A DNA stretch of 64,000 nt from Saprospiraceae bacterium (GTDB lineage: Bacteria > Bacteroidota > Bacteroidia > Chitinophagales > Saprospiraceae): assembly GCA_019638455.1 (NCBI GenBank), contig JAHBTU010000001.1, positions 883,501 to 947,500 of the forward strand, written 5' to 3'. A program made the position numbers and the translations under genes. The notes below the pieces were generated by a model. It had not been told where the DNA came from. It searched no databases and saw nothing but the letters and a program-made list of their open reading frames with translations. This document shows positions 38,056 through 47,052 of the stretch, piece after piece. How positions within the stretch are numbered: the first letter of the stretch is position 1; every line of letters begins with the position of its first letter.

Positions 38056-40707
38056 ATGACTTTCCTTCGCCTTTTGTTGCCGTCAACCGCCAAGATACTG
38101 ATGTTGGTGGCGCTGCTTTTCCCGCCCTCGCTCGGCGCTCAAATTTTCGACGATTTCTCGGATGGGGATTTCACCCAAAACCCGACTTGGGTGGGCGACG
38201 TGTCCAATTTTGTCGTCAACGCCTTCGGCGAGCTGCAACTCAACGCGCCAGAAGCAGGCTCCTCGATGCTGGCAGTGCAAGGCGACATCCCCGACAACGC
38301 AGAATGGAACCTCCGGTTTCGCCTCGATTTCGCGCCCTCCAATTCCAACCTGTTGCGCATATACCTACAAGCCGACCAGCCCAATCTCGCCACTGCCAAT
38401 GGCTATTTCATAGAAATCGGCGAAACGGGTAGCCTCGACGCCTTGCGACTTTTTCGCCAAAGTGGTGCCGCCAAAACCCTGCTGGCATCGGGGACTCCGG
38501 GATTTGTGGCGACCAATCCAGATGTCCGGCTGCGCGTGACGCGCACCAGCACGGGCATCTGGGAGGCGACGGCCGCGGCTGGCACGGGCGCTTTTGAGCC
38601 TCAATTCACTGCCACCGATGCCACGCACGATGGCGGCGCAAATCGCTTTTTTGGCTTTCAATGCGTTTACACCGTGACCAATCGGACGAGGTTCTTCTTT
38701 GACGACATCGCCATTGTCAACGGCCCTCCCGACACGGCCCCGCCCGTGCTGCTCCTCGCAAATGCGGACGATGCACAAACCGTTCGCGCCGTTTTTGACG
38801 AAAAATTGGACTCCGCGTCGGCGCTCGACCCTGCTCGCTACACCGTCAGCAGTGGGGTAGGGCAGCCAGTTTCCGTCGTGTTCGGCAACAATCAAAAAAC
38901 GGTGCTGCTGTCGTTGCCCAATGCGCTTCCGAACGGCAGCCACACGTTGCAAGTTTCAGGCGTGAAAGATGTATTTGGGAACACAAGCATGACGCAGACG
39001 GCTGATTTTCAGTTTTTAAAAATAGATGTGGCAATCGAGTTCGACATTTTAATCAATGAAATAATGGCCGACCCCTCGCCCTCCGTAGGCTTGCCGGAGG
39101 TGGAGTGGTTCGAGTTGTTCAACCGCTCCAACAAGACGTTTGACTTGGCGGCGTTGCGCGTGCAAGACGCGACAAGTGCACCTGTCTCTTTGCCCTCTTT
39201 TATCCTAAATCCGGGGGAGTATGTTGTGCTGACAGCCAATGCCAACGCCGCGACCCTGCAAGCAGTGTCCGCTGGGCCGGTACTGGGCATCTCCATCAGT
39301 GCTTCTCTGCTCAACAACGACGGCGACGTGCTCACGCTCACACGACAGAATGGGGAAGTGATAGACAGGGTGGATTATTCCGTCACATGGCACACCATCA
39401 CGGCAAAGCGCGACGGCGGTTGGTCGCTCGAACGCATCAATCCAAACCTTCCCTGCCTCAATGCGGAGAATTGGCAGTCGTGTCCCGTCGCGCCGGGTGG
39501 CACCCCCGGTGCACAAAACGCTTCTTTTCAGAACACGCCGGACATGGAGGCGCCGCGCCTGCTATCGGCATTTCCCGAATCGGCCACTTCCCTGCTGCTC
39601 GTTTTTTCGGAAGGTCTGGACAAAAATGCCGCCCAAGACCCCGGCGCATACCGCATAGAGCCGTTGCTTGATATCGCTTCCGCCGGAGTGTTGCCCGACG
39701 ACCGCAGCCGGACACGCCTCACCTTGGCCACCCCCTTGCAACCGGGCATCATCTACGAAGTGTCGGCAGAGGCGGATGTGTTGGATTGCAGTGGAAATAC
39801 CGCCGTCACGGATAACGTGATGCGCGTTGGCTTGCCGGAAAAACCTGCTCCGCAAGACATTGTGGTGAACGAAATGATGTTCAACCCGGGCACGGGCAAC
39901 AGTCGCTACATCGAGTTTTACAACCGCAGCGAGAAAATCTTCGACTGGTCCGAATTTGTTATAGCCAACTTCGCACGCGCCACCGGAACCATCACCACGC
40001 CGATTACCCAGAAGCGCCTGTTTCTTCCCGGGCAATACGATGTGTTCACGCCCAGTCCCGACAACGTTCGGGGTGTTTTTTCCAATATCAACAGCGAAAA
40101 CGTGCTGCAAAACACGCTCCCTTCTTTCGACAACAACAGCGGCAACGTGACTCTTTTCTGGTCAAAAGCGGGAGAAACCGTCAACGTGGACTCGTTCGAC
40201 TACACACGGGATTGGCACAATGCCTTGCTCACCATCAGCCAACGAACGGGGGTGGCTTTGGAACGCATTGACACAGAGGCGCTTACCAACCAAGCCTCCA
40301 ACTGGACTTCCGCCTCCTCTGTCGTGACGGGAGCGCCCGGCACACCTACCTTGCCCAACTCCCAACAACGCCCCGCGCCGCCTGCGGGCAACGATTGGAT
40401 ACAAGTCCCTCGTGCCCGTCTTTCACCCGATGGCGACAGTTATGAGGATTTCCTCGAAGTGTTTTATGCGCTGCCTCGTGAAGGGTTTTTCGCCACGACG
40501 ACCATTTTTGACTCGGAAGGTATCCCAGTGAAACGCTTGGTGCGCCAAGAATTGCTCGGCACCGAAGGAACCCTGCGCTGGGATGGAGACCTCGACGACG
40601 GCACTCGCGCCAAACCCGGTATTTATGTGCTTTTTGTCGAACTCTTTGCCCCCGACGGCACAACGGAGCGGACAAAGAAGGCCATCGCCGTAGTGACTCG
40701 TTTCTAA
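38056..40707 (+). CDS. Secreted lamin-tail-domain/Ig-like protein
   Basis: 883 residues from ATG 38056 with signal sequence ending PPSLGAQ. A concanavalin-like N-terminal part (FDDFSDGDFTQNPTWVGD) is followed by bacterial Ig-like units (APPVLLLANADDAQTVRAVFDEKLD; EAPRLLSAFPESATSLLLVFSEGLD) and lamin-tail domains (INEIMADPSPSVGLPEVEWFELFNRS; VNEMMFNPGTGNSRYIEFYNRS). The C-terminus has a FlgD-like repeat (SPDGDSYEDFLEVFYALP, then LRWDGDLDDGTRAKPGIYVL) as in gliding/T9SS cargo. Probably an adhesive or structural cell-surface protein; no enzymatic motif seen. The upstream frame extension to 37897 overlaps the divergent lipoprotein gene and is rejected. Confidence 0.88.
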   Translation: MTFLRLLLPSTAKILMLVALLFPPSLGAQIFDDFSDGDFTQNPTWVGDVSNFVVNAFGELQLNAPEAGSSMLAVQGDIPDNAEWNLRFRLDFAPSNSNLLRIYLQADQPNLATANGYFIEIGETGSLDALRLFRQSGAAKTLLASGTPGFVATNPDVRLRVTRTSTGIWEATAAAGTGAFEPQFTATDATHDGGANRFFGFQCVYTVTNRTRFFFDDIAIVNGPPDTAPPVLLLANADDAQTVRAVFDEKLDSASALDPARYTVSSGVGQPVSVVFGNNQKTVLLSLPNALPNGSHTLQVSGVKDVFGNTSMTQTADFQFLKIDVAIEFDILINEIMADPSPSVGLPEVEWFELFNRSNKTFDLAALRVQDATSAPVSLPSFILNPGEYVVLTANANAATLQAVSAGPVLGISISASLLNNDGDVLTLTRQNGEVIDRVDYSVTWHTITAKRDGGWSLERINPNLPCLNAENWQSCPVAPGGTPGAQNASFQNTPDMEAPRLLSAFPESATSLLLVFSEGLDKNAAQDPGAYRIEPLLDIASAGVLPDDRSRTRLTLATPLQPGIIYEVSAEADVLDCSGNTAVTDNVMRVGLPEKPAPQDIVVNEMMFNPGTGNSRYIEFYNRSEKIFDWSEFVIANFARATGTITTPITQKRLFLPGQYDVFTPSPDNVRGVFSNINSENVLQNTLPSFDNNSGNVTLFWSKAGETVNVDSFDYTRDWHNALLTISQRTGVALERIDTEALTNQASNWTSASSVVTGAPGTPTLPNSQQRPAPPAGNDWIQVPRARLSPDGDSYEDFLEVFYALPREGFFATTTIFDSEGIPVKRLVRQELLGTEGTLRWDGDLDDGTRAKPGIYVLFVELFAPDGTTERTKKAIAVVTRF

Positions 40708-40831
40708 CGAACAACCAACAACTTCAAATGCCGCTGGGCTGACATTTGTTGGGATTATGCCCTTGCTTTAAAATAAGATACCTTGCCGCGCATTTATGGT
40801 GTTATCTGCTCAAACTTCAATCTTAATCCTT

Positions 40832-41266
40832 ATGCTTATCAAACCGATATCCTGCCTTTTTCTCCTTTTTTGCTGCGCTCATGCAGCGATAGCCCAAGAC
40901 CAACCCATCGTTGCCGAAAGTCGCTTGTCGCGCTTTGTCGAGACCGGCAAATCGGACAACGAGCGCGCCACACTCCATGTCTATATTCGTGAGGCCGATA
41001 CCGCGGAGCCTATTCTCGGCGCCACTGTGCTGCTCCAGCGACAGCACCCCGACCAAGTGCACGGCAAGGTGACTCAATGGGACGGGCGCTGCAAATTCAA
41101 GGTGGCTCCCAGCGACTATCATCTGAGGGTGCAACTGACTGGCATGGTCACTTTCGAGATGGCACATATTGAATTGCTCGCTGGGCGACAATATGAATTG
41201 GAAGTGGAAATGGCAAGGCTAGGACAACCCGTACCCAGCGCAAAACAGCAGGCGGGAAACAATTGA
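40832..41266 (+). CDS. Small secreted protein with carboxypeptidase-regulatory-like domain
   Basis: 144 residues from ATG 40832. Signal peptide MLIKPISCLFLLFCCAHAAIAQ, then a beta-sandwich unit LHVYIREADTAEPILGATVLLQ ... WDGRCKFKVAPSDYHLRVQLTGM, the pattern of CarboxypepD_reg/CarboxypepD_reg-like domains at the N-termini of SusC/TonB receptors, here standing alone. Function unknown; may be a periplasmic or surface module. Confidence 0.75.
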   Translation: MLIKPISCLFLLFCCAHAAIAQDQPIVAESRLSRFVETGKSDNERATLHVYIREADTAEPILGATVLLQRQHPDQVHGKVTQWDGRCKFKVAPSDYHLRVQLTGMVTFEMAHIELLAGRQYELEVEMARLGQPVPSAKQQAGNN

Positions 41267-41306
41267 GGCTGCTTATACATGACTTGAGAGATGCTCCCAC
41301 CAACCC

Positions 41307-42122
41307 CTACGAGAGCGCCTTCGACAAAATGTAGTTCAGGTAAACCTCGTCTTGATTGTGGATGCCCAGCCGGTTGTTGGTGAGGTGCAACAGACTGGGG
41401 AGAGCCTTGTCCAAATGTTCGCCCAGCTCGCCCAAAATCAGTTGATTGCCTCGCAGCCATCGCAGCCATTCGGGTTGTTGTTTGTCTATTTTCCCGTCTT
41501 CCAATACCTTCCACAAAGTGCCGAGGGCCTCGCGCAGGTGAGCGCGTTGTTTCTCGAAAATTTCCTCGAACCCTGCCGTTGCATCGGCGCGAATCTTTGC
41601 ATTATCGGAATCACTCGTGTCGGGAACGTGAAAAAAAAGCCCGAGCCATTGCTCACACAACTGAGCAAAATACCAGGCTGCTCTATCCCGATTCAGGCCA
41701 GCGGCAAATGCTGTGATGGTGTGAAATCGCAAAGCATCGTACAAAGCATCCCCGTAAGTATGCGTGGGCGAAGCGATGCGCTCCAGCACCACTCGCGTGG
41801 AGACATGAAAATGTTCCTCCGCCAAGAGCAATGCCTCTGGGCCGCCAAAGCGGGCTTCTTCTCGCTGGTAGGTCACTTCGTGCCAATCGCCGCGCCCCTC
41901 AAACCAGCCCTTGATGGCAGGGCGAAGCGTCTCCGTCAGCCAATCGGCCTCTCCGCGCAGCCTCAGGCGGATATGTTCGCCACGCTCGTCGTCGTAGCGT
42001 ATGAAAAACGCGCGTGCCCCTTGGCGTGGCCAAATATACTGCTCCAAAAATGGCTTGAGGGCGCGAGTAAGGAACACCTCTTGCGTCTCAAGCGGATAAA
42101 AGTGTATGGAAAGCCATGTCAT
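41307..42122 (-). CDS. Thiopeptide-type/LanB-C-like protein (standalone)
   Basis: 271 residues from ATG at 42120-42122. The sequence WLSIHFYPLETQEVFLTRALKPFLEQY, then RQGARAFFIRYDDERGEHIRLRLRG, matches the C-terminal elimination-type domain of lantibiotic dehydratases (SpaB_C, thiopeptide-type bacteriocin biosynthesis proteins). The middle carries ARFGGPEALLLAEEHFHVSTRVV as in that family. In RiPP pathways this domain eliminates glutamate from glutamylated Ser/Thr, or catalyses cycloaddition in thiopeptides. No dehydratase (LanB N-part), precursor peptide or cyclase is seen nearby, so its role is open. Confidence 0.8.
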   Translation of the reverse strand: MTWLSIHFYPLETQEVFLTRALKPFLEQYIWPRQGARAFFIRYDDERGEHIRLRLRGEADWLTETLRPAIKGWFEGRGDWHEVTYQREEARFGGPEALLLAEEHFHVSTRVVLERIASPTHTYGDALYDALRFHTITAFAAGLNRDRAAWYFAQLCEQWLGLFFHVPDTSDSDNAKIRADATAGFEEIFEKQRAHLREALGTLWKVLEDGKIDKQQPEWLRWLRGNQLILGELGEHLDKALPSLLHLTNNRLGIHNQDEVYLNYILSKALS

Positions 42123-42163
42123 TTTTGCTGGTGTTTTGCCAATGGTGGATAATGGATGCAAAT

Positions 42164-42193
42164 AAAAAAAGCCCTCGACTTTAAGTCAAGGGC
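42164..42193 (-). terminator. Rho-independent terminator after tRNA-Met
   Basis: On the minus strand GCCCTTGACTT / AAGTCGAGGGC folds into an 11-bp hairpin (one G-T pair) followed by seven T residues, immediately 3' of the tRNA. It would end tRNA transcription before the LanB-C-like gene. Confidence 0.85.
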
Positions 42194-42200
42194 CTTTTAG

Positions 42201-42273
<73 letters not shown>

Positions 42274-42395
42274 ATTTAGCGGCTGCAAAGGTACGCAAAA
42301 CCTTTGGGGATTTTAAAAGGGTATTTTCAAAAAAATAAAAAAAGCCTCTGCTGACTGGTCGCCAACAGAGGCCTTTTGCACTCCATCAAGTTGCG

Positions 42396-43409
42396 CTAAA
42401 ACCTTCTCCTGATGTAGTCCGACAAGTCGAACGTGTTTTCCCTCTCCTGCTGGTGTGGAGTGCCGCTCGCGTGGCTCCACGCTTTCGGATAGATATTGAG
42501 GTGAATCAAAGAGCCTTCGCACACCAAGGCTGCGCCACCAGACAGCTCGCCGTCGTAGCGCAGGTCTTCGCCTAAGCCAACTGGCTGAAACGGCAACTCG
42601 GCAGCATCGCTGAGCGAACGCAATATCTTGTGGGCTTCGATGGCTAAATCGGCAGCGTGGGCCGCCTCCCCCGATACACGTTGCACCAAGGCTTCCATTG
42701 CAAAACTTTTCACGATTTTTTCGTGCAAATCGGCATAAGCCGTTGATGATGAGAGGTAGTCCACGCCTGCTGGCTGGCCGTTGAGCAGCACAACCAAGCC
42801 TTTTTGTTCCTCCTGTAAAGGAAATGCGGCAAGAAAGTCGCGCAGGTCGTCGTCGCGTTGAGCGAAAGCGTCGGCCATCGCACCGGAGTTGGAGTGTGTG
42901 CCCAGCGACGCATGGTAGTGGTGCACCTCTTTCCACACATCGCCCTGACCTGCATCGTAGCCCCGGCTGGCATATAGGCTGGCATAAACGCGGCTTGATT
43001 TGGCCATGCGTGAGCGGGCGGGCATGAGGTTGCCTGATTCTCGAAAATGACGGCTGTTGTAGTTCCAACGACCTTGTTCGGTGCAAGATACGGGAATCAC
43101 CGTCTCGCTGTGAGCCGCCAAAAGGATGGAAGTGTTCATCACGCGGTTTTGTTTGGCGCCCATCACCTCCTCGCCGTCGAGCAACAGCACTGGCTTGTCG
43201 CCTTTGTTGATGACTTTCAGATTGGGCACCGCGCCGCCTTCGCTCACCTCGCCTATTTCAACAAAACCCCGCGCAAGGGCGGTTTTCATGGACAGGTACT
43301 CGAAAGGCGCTTCGGTACCTTTGAACAACGGCACGATGGCCAAATGCTTGAACACAAGCGGTTCGCCCAAGCGAAAGCCCTTAACGGCGGTGGATACAAT
43401 GTCTCTCAT
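42396..43409 (-). CDS. ARPP-1-like domain protein
   Basis: 337 residues from ATG at 43407-43409. N-terminal GFRLGEPLVFKHLAIVPLFKG, then LKVINKGDKPVLLLDGEEVMGAKQNRVMNTSILLAAHSETVIPVSCTEQGRW matches the ARPP-1 family (ARG/rhodanese-phosphatase-associated protein) found in many bacteria, of unknown function. It is followed by a conserved SRVYASLYASRGYDAGQGDVWKEV region and a C-terminal part with several charged helices. No signal peptide, so cytosolic. An upstream extension to 43490 lacks family similarity. Confidence 0.78.
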   Translation of the reverse strand: MRDIVSTAVKGFRLGEPLVFKHLAIVPLFKGTEAPFEYLSMKTALARGFVEIGEVSEGGAVPNLKVINKGDKPVLLLDGEEVMGAKQNRVMNTSILLAAHSETVIPVSCTEQGRWNYNSRHFRESGNLMPARSRMAKSSRVYASLYASRGYDAGQGDVWKEVHHYHASLGTHSNSGAMADAFAQRDDDLRDFLAAFPLQEEQKGLVVLLNGQPAGVDYLSSSTAYADLHEKIVKSFAMEALVQRVSGEAAHAADLAIEAHKILRSLSDAAELPFQPVGLGEDLRYDGELSGGAALVCEGSLIHLNIYPKAWSHASGTPHQQERENTFDLSDYIRRRF

Positions 43410-43873
43410 GTGATTGCAATTTTTTGAAGGTGAAAAATTGATTTTAAAATTTTCAAAGGCAAAACGAAAGAAACAAAAATTAAGTACCAAAATTTTAATT
43501 TGCTACAATAGTTCGCAGACGAGTCGTTTTTCAAAATAAAAACGTAAAAACTTAGGCAGGGCAGCAGACATTCAATTTTTGACAGGATTTACAAGATTTA
43601 CAGGATTTTTGGCGGCCAAGCCACTTTATCTATCCTGTAAATCTTGTAAATCCTGTCAAAAACCAATAAGCTTGTCAACCGGGTCCTCTGCCCTTGAAGG
43701 CTGACTAAGTTTTTACATAAAAACAAAAGTAGTGTTTTGCTTTCATCGAAGTCGTGCTGCGCAATAGTTTTGGAGAGCCTCGTTGAAAAAAAGTGTCGCC
43801 TTTCCCCAAAATGAGAACGTTTGGTTAGGTTTTCATGGAAAAATAAGATTTTTACCTCGAAAAAAATGCTTCC
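43410..43873. other. Intergenic region with repeat A and candidate promoter
   Basis: No gene seen. It holds the full repeat A (43544-43716). Further right, TTG (43737-43739) and TAGTTTTG (43765-43772, full TAnnTTTG match) read towards the LVIVD gene, but the 25-base spacing is longer than the usual 19-21, so this promoter is only tentative. Confidence 0.45.
43544..43716 (+). repeat. Dispersed palindromic repeat A, full copy 2
   Basis: A 173-bp element with outer ends GTAAAAACTTAG / CTAAGTTTTTAC (43544-43555, 43705-43716) and an inner perfect 31-nt inverted repeat (43576-43606 and 43632-43662) starting TTTTTGACAGGATTTACA. Related copies lie at 46643-46816, 59094-59246 and, core only, 984-1052. 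Confidence 0.92.
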
Positions 43874-45442
43874 ATGACTCGTTTGTTTCCCGTTCTGATT
43901 TTTCTCTTCTTTGCTTCAAAGTCTTTTTCCCAACTCAACCTTCAGCAAATCGGCCATCTGCCCTACGCCCCGCTTTCCTTGGCGGGTTGCAAGGCGCATG
44001 TGGACGCACAAGGAGGCGAATGGGCCTTGGTGGGCACCAGCGCGGGGCTGAGCATCGTGGACTTGAGCGACCCGACGCAGCCTGTGGAGCGGTTTGCCGT
44101 GCCGGGGCTGCCCAACAACTGGCGCGAGGTGCGGACGTGGAACGGGTTTGCCTATGTGGGATCGGAAGCGGGCGGCAGCGGCATCACGATAGTGGATTTG
44201 CGCTACCTGCCCGACACGATTTACTGGAAGGTGTGGCTTGGCGACTTGGCCTACGACAGTCTCGTGCAGCGCAGCCACACGGTGCAGGCGGTGGATGGCT
44301 ACCTCTATATCTTTGGTGGGGGCAACGTGACGGCTGGCTGCACCATCGCCGATTTGAGCGACCCTTGGAACCCACACATCGTGGGCACCTACACCTCAAA
44401 TTATGTACACGATGGTTTCATCCGTGGCGACACGCTGTGGACGAGCGAGATTTACGAAGGCCAGTTTGGCGTGGTGGATATCTCGGACAAAACCAAACCT
44501 CAACTTTTGCGCACCCAACTCACACCCGGAAAGTTCAACCACAACTCCGAACTCTCCGACGACAACAAACTGCTCTTCACCACCGATGAGGTGTTCGGCG
44601 CCCCGATGGGCGCTTTCGACGTGTCGGACTTGGACAACATCCGCTTGCTCGATGTGTACTATACCAGCCTGTTTCCCAATGCGCCTGTGCACAACGTGCG
44701 GGTGAAGGGCGATTTCATCGTGAATCCCTCCTATGGCGGGCAGCTGACCATCGTGGATGCCTCGCGCCCCGACAATCTCATCGAAACGGCCTGGGCGCTC
44801 ATGGGCTCTTCGCTCGTGTGGGATGCCGACCCGTACCTGCCATCAGGCATTCTATTCGCCACCGCCAAAAACGAAGGGCTTTTCGTGTTCCAGCCGACTT
44901 ACCAACACGCTTGCTGGCTCGAAGGCACGGTGCGCGACAGCGCCACCGGGTGGCCGCTCAACAAGGCGCGGGTGTTCGTGCTCGACACGCCCAACGCGGA
45001 CACCACGCTCCCAACGGGCATTTTTAAAACTGGCTCGGCTTTGCCCGGCTCCTACACCGTGTTTGTGGAAAAAGACGGATACGAGAGCCTGACCATCACG
45101 GACGTGGCCTTGCAATCGGGGAGCGTGACGACACTCGACCTCGCGCTGCAACCCATACCCGTCCGCACCGACGACGGCCCCGCCTCAACGCCCGACGTGC
45201 GAGTATCGCCCTCGCCGTTCGCGGATTGGCTGGCGGTGGACATCGCGCCGGGAAGCCCTTTTGCACAGGGAGGAGGCATCCTTGTCCGACTGAGCGATGT
45301 CGCTGGGAAAACGCTCGTGGAGAAAAACGCTGGTGGCGCCCGAATCATGCTCGACGGCTTGCAGCACCTGCCAGCAGGCGCGTATTTTTTGACTTTGCAG
45401 CATGAGGAAGGGGTAAGCCGGACGTTTCGGGTGGTGAGGTGA
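43874..45442 (+). CDS. Secreted LVIVD-repeat (choice-of-anchor B) protein with T9SS tail
   Basis: 522 residues with signal peptide MTRLFPVLIFLFFASKSFSQ. LVIVD-type beta-propeller repeats follow: GTSAGLSIVDLSDPTQPVERF, GSGITIVDLRYLP, GCTIADLSDPWNPHIV, FGVVDISDKTKPQLL, MGAFDVSDLDNIRLLD. From about residue 350 comes a carboxypeptidase-regulatory domain (CWLEGTVRDSATGWPLNKARV), and the C-terminus (GAYFLTLQHEEGVSRTFRV) is a Por-secretion tail. This matches choice-of-anchor B family proteins. Secreted, function unknown, possibly adhesive. Confidence 0.88.
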   Translation: MTRLFPVLIFLFFASKSFSQLNLQQIGHLPYAPLSLAGCKAHVDAQGGEWALVGTSAGLSIVDLSDPTQPVERFAVPGLPNNWREVRTWNGFAYVGSEAGGSGITIVDLRYLPDTIYWKVWLGDLAYDSLVQRSHTVQAVDGYLYIFGGGNVTAGCTIADLSDPWNPHIVGTYTSNYVHDGFIRGDTLWTSEIYEGQFGVVDISDKTKPQLLRTQLTPGKFNHNSELSDDNKLLFTTDEVFGAPMGAFDVSDLDNIRLLDVYYTSLFPNAPVHNVRVKGDFIVNPSYGGQLTIVDASRPDNLIETAWALMGSSLVWDADPYLPSGILFATAKNEGLFVFQPTYQHACWLEGTVRDSATGWPLNKARVFVLDTPNADTTLPTGIFKTGSALPGSYTVFVEKDGYESLTITDVALQSGSVTTLDLALQPIPVRTDDGPASTPDVRVSPSPFADWLAVDIAPGSPFAQGGGILVRLSDVAGKTLVEKNAGGARIMLDGLQHLPAGAYFLTLQHEEGVSRTFRVVR

Positions 45443-45455
45443 GGGGGCGCCCTGC

Positions 45456-46484
45456 CTACTCCACTCCGAGCATCCCATCGGCGAGCATGAAGCGCAGTTT
45501 GAGGTAGAGGCCGTTGTTGGGGCCTTTGATGAAGCGCACGAAAGCCAGCTCGCCCTCTATGTGTTGGCGAAAGCGATTGAGCGCCTCTGCCGAGAAAATC
45601 TCTTGCGCAATCATCTTGTCGGAAGTGAGTTGCTTGTAGGTTTTGATGTCTGCCTTCAGGTCCTTCACAAACATATTGCTCAGGTCGGGCTTGCCGTCCT
45701 CTTTCAGCGCCAGCCCGCACACTTCCGGCTCGTCCTCTATTCGATGTTGCTGAGTTTTTTCGTAGTTGAGCACAAAGTCGTTGCCCTCGATTTGTTGCCG
45801 TATGATTTCCACGCTTTCGTTGGAGAAGCGTTTGGCGCCGGAGAAGGTCATGTCGTCGGCGTAGCGCGTGTAGGTCCAGCCATGGTCGCGCGAGAGCTTG
45901 TCGAGCAGGTGGTCGAGTTCGAAGCATATCAGGTTGCTCAGCACGGGGGAGGTGGGCGCGCCCATGGGCAGGCGGTTTTTGGAGGTGACGAGGCGGGCCA
46001 CCACCTGTGCCGTGTCCTCCGGGTATTCGAAGGGGATGCGCATGAAGAGTTCCTTGATGCGGTGGGCCGAGATGCTGTGGAAAAAATCTTTCAGGTCGAG
46101 CTGAAGTATCCATTTCGACTTGCAGTGCCGCAGGGCGTTGGTGTAGATGTTGCACGGCGAGGTTTCGTCGGCGGTGGAAGGGACGAAAGCATAAGAGGCG
46201 CGAGGGCGGATGCCGTAATAGACGCCCTGCAACATATCCGCCAATGCCCGTTGAAACTCCTTGAGCTTCGGGTGCGGGTTCTCGATGAGGCGGAACGTAC
46301 CGTTCGCCTTGGGTGCTTGGAAAGCGTAGTATTGCGGGTTGACCGCTTGTTCGCGCATCCAAGTTTCTTCCGTCATGGTGAGCGCGGCGATGGCCTTCAC
46401 CGTGCGGGCTTTCACGAGCAACTGGCCCTTGGCCAGCACTTGCTGGGAGGTGAGTTTTTTGAATGACTGACGAAAGTATTGCAT
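45456..46484 (-). CDS. Reverse transcriptase, retron-like, CRISPR-adjacent
   Basis: 342 residues from ATG at 46482-46484. RT motifs in order: KANGTFRLIENPHPKLKEFQ (about 59-78), a NAxxH motif (NALRH, 116-120), LQLDLKDFFHSIS (128-138, first catalytic aspartate), RLPMGAPTSPVLSNL (171-185), catalytic YADD (208-211) within TRYADDMTFSG, NYEKTQQHR (240-248) and VCGL (255-258), the place of the retron VTG motif. There is no maturase, endonuclease or Cas1 domain. It is closest in motif to retron/Abi-like RTs rather than group II intron RTs. It lies 570 bp from cas2 on the same strand. It may copy RNA for spacer acquisition, or be an unrelated retron. The frame upstream to 46616 is heptad-repeat derived and rejected. 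Confidence 0.9.
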   Translation of the reverse strand: MQYFRQSFKKLTSQQVLAKGQLLVKARTVKAIAALTMTEETWMREQAVNPQYYAFQAPKANGTFRLIENPHPKLKEFQRALADMLQGVYYGIRPRASYAFVPSTADETSPCNIYTNALRHCKSKWILQLDLKDFFHSISAHRIKELFMRIPFEYPEDTAQVVARLVTSKNRLPMGAPTSPVLSNLICFELDHLLDKLSRDHGWTYTRYADDMTFSGAKRFSNESVEIIRQQIEGNDFVLNYEKTQQHRIEDEPEVCGLALKEDGKPDLSNMFVKDLKADIKTYKQLTSDKMIAQEIFSAEALNRFRQHIEGELAFVRFIKGPNNGLYLKLRFMLADGMLGVE

Positions 46485-46642
46485 GACGTGTTGAATTTGA
46501 GTGAAAAAAATGGTGAGAACTTTGGTGGAGGGTAGAAGGCGGAAGGTAGAGGGTTGAGAGATGTGCTTTCGGGTTGCTGTTGTTCGGGGGTTGCAAGATG
46601 ATAGATGGCTACCCACGCGAAATCACGAAGAACTAAAAAATG

Positions 46643-46816
46643 GTAAAAACTTAGGCAGGAGAGCAGACATTGAATTTTTGACAGGATTTAGAAGATTTGC
46701 AGGGTTTTTGGCGGCTAAGCCCCTCCATCTATCCTGTAATTCTTCTAAATCCTGTCAAAAACCTATAAGCCTGCCAACCGAGTCTTCTGTGCTTGGGGCT
46801 GCCTAAGCTTTTATAC
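46643..46816 (+). repeat. Dispersed palindromic repeat A, copy 3
   Basis: From GTAAAAACTTAGGCAGG (46643) to CTAAGCTTTTATAC (46816), with inner arms TTTTTGACAGGATTTAGAAG and its near-complement. It differs from copy 2 at several paired positions, some of them compensatory (ACAAGA to AGAAGA on one arm, TCTTGT to TCTTCT on the other), which suggests the hairpin itself is under selection. Confidence 0.9.
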
Positions 46817-46989
46817 CCAGATTAAAGAGGATTTGAACCTGCCCGTTGGCAAGGCAGGGATTTCCTTGATTGATTTGTGTGATTTCCAAAGGATTGCGAG
46901 CACCATTCGTTCAAAACCACCTTGTCAGACCCTGTACTCAGGGGCTTGCCCGGCCAAGTGAAGCGGACGGGGCTGATTTGCGTTGACTA
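46812..46989 (+). repeat. Dispersed repeat B, copy 2
   Basis: 178 bp, from TATACCCAGATTAAAGAGG to GCGTTGACTA, almost identical to 14212-14389. It abuts the end of repeat A. A and B are also near neighbours at 59094-59524, there inverted and 120 bp apart. Confidence 0.9.
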
Positions 46990-47052
46990 GAAAAGGCATG
47001 GTCGCTGGCAAGGATGCCAGCAACAGCAGCAATCGAGTCGCCAGACTTTTTA

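Larger units (their letters stand above)
46485..47052. other. 568-bp gap between RT and cas2 filled with repeats
   Basis: No gene seen. It contains heptad repeats of the GGGTAGA type (46523-46560), repeat A (46643-46816), repeat B (46812-46989), and the small stem CTGGCA/TGCCAG near 47004-47019. A retron msr/msd RNA would be expected upstream of the RT, that is here, but I found no convincing one. The repeats would be expected to break any single RT-cas2-cas1 transcript. Confidence 0.6.

Noticed and set aside
45456..46484. Diversity-generating retroelement RT
   Set aside because: The motif here is GAPTSPVLSN, not the SQ-type motif of DGR RTs, and no template/variable repeat pair or Avd gene was seen nearby.
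45052..46596. 514-residue minus-strand frame across the LVIVD and RT genes
   Set aside because: It runs antisense to the LVIVD gene and out of frame through the RT; composition is low-complexity and both overlapped genes are well supported.
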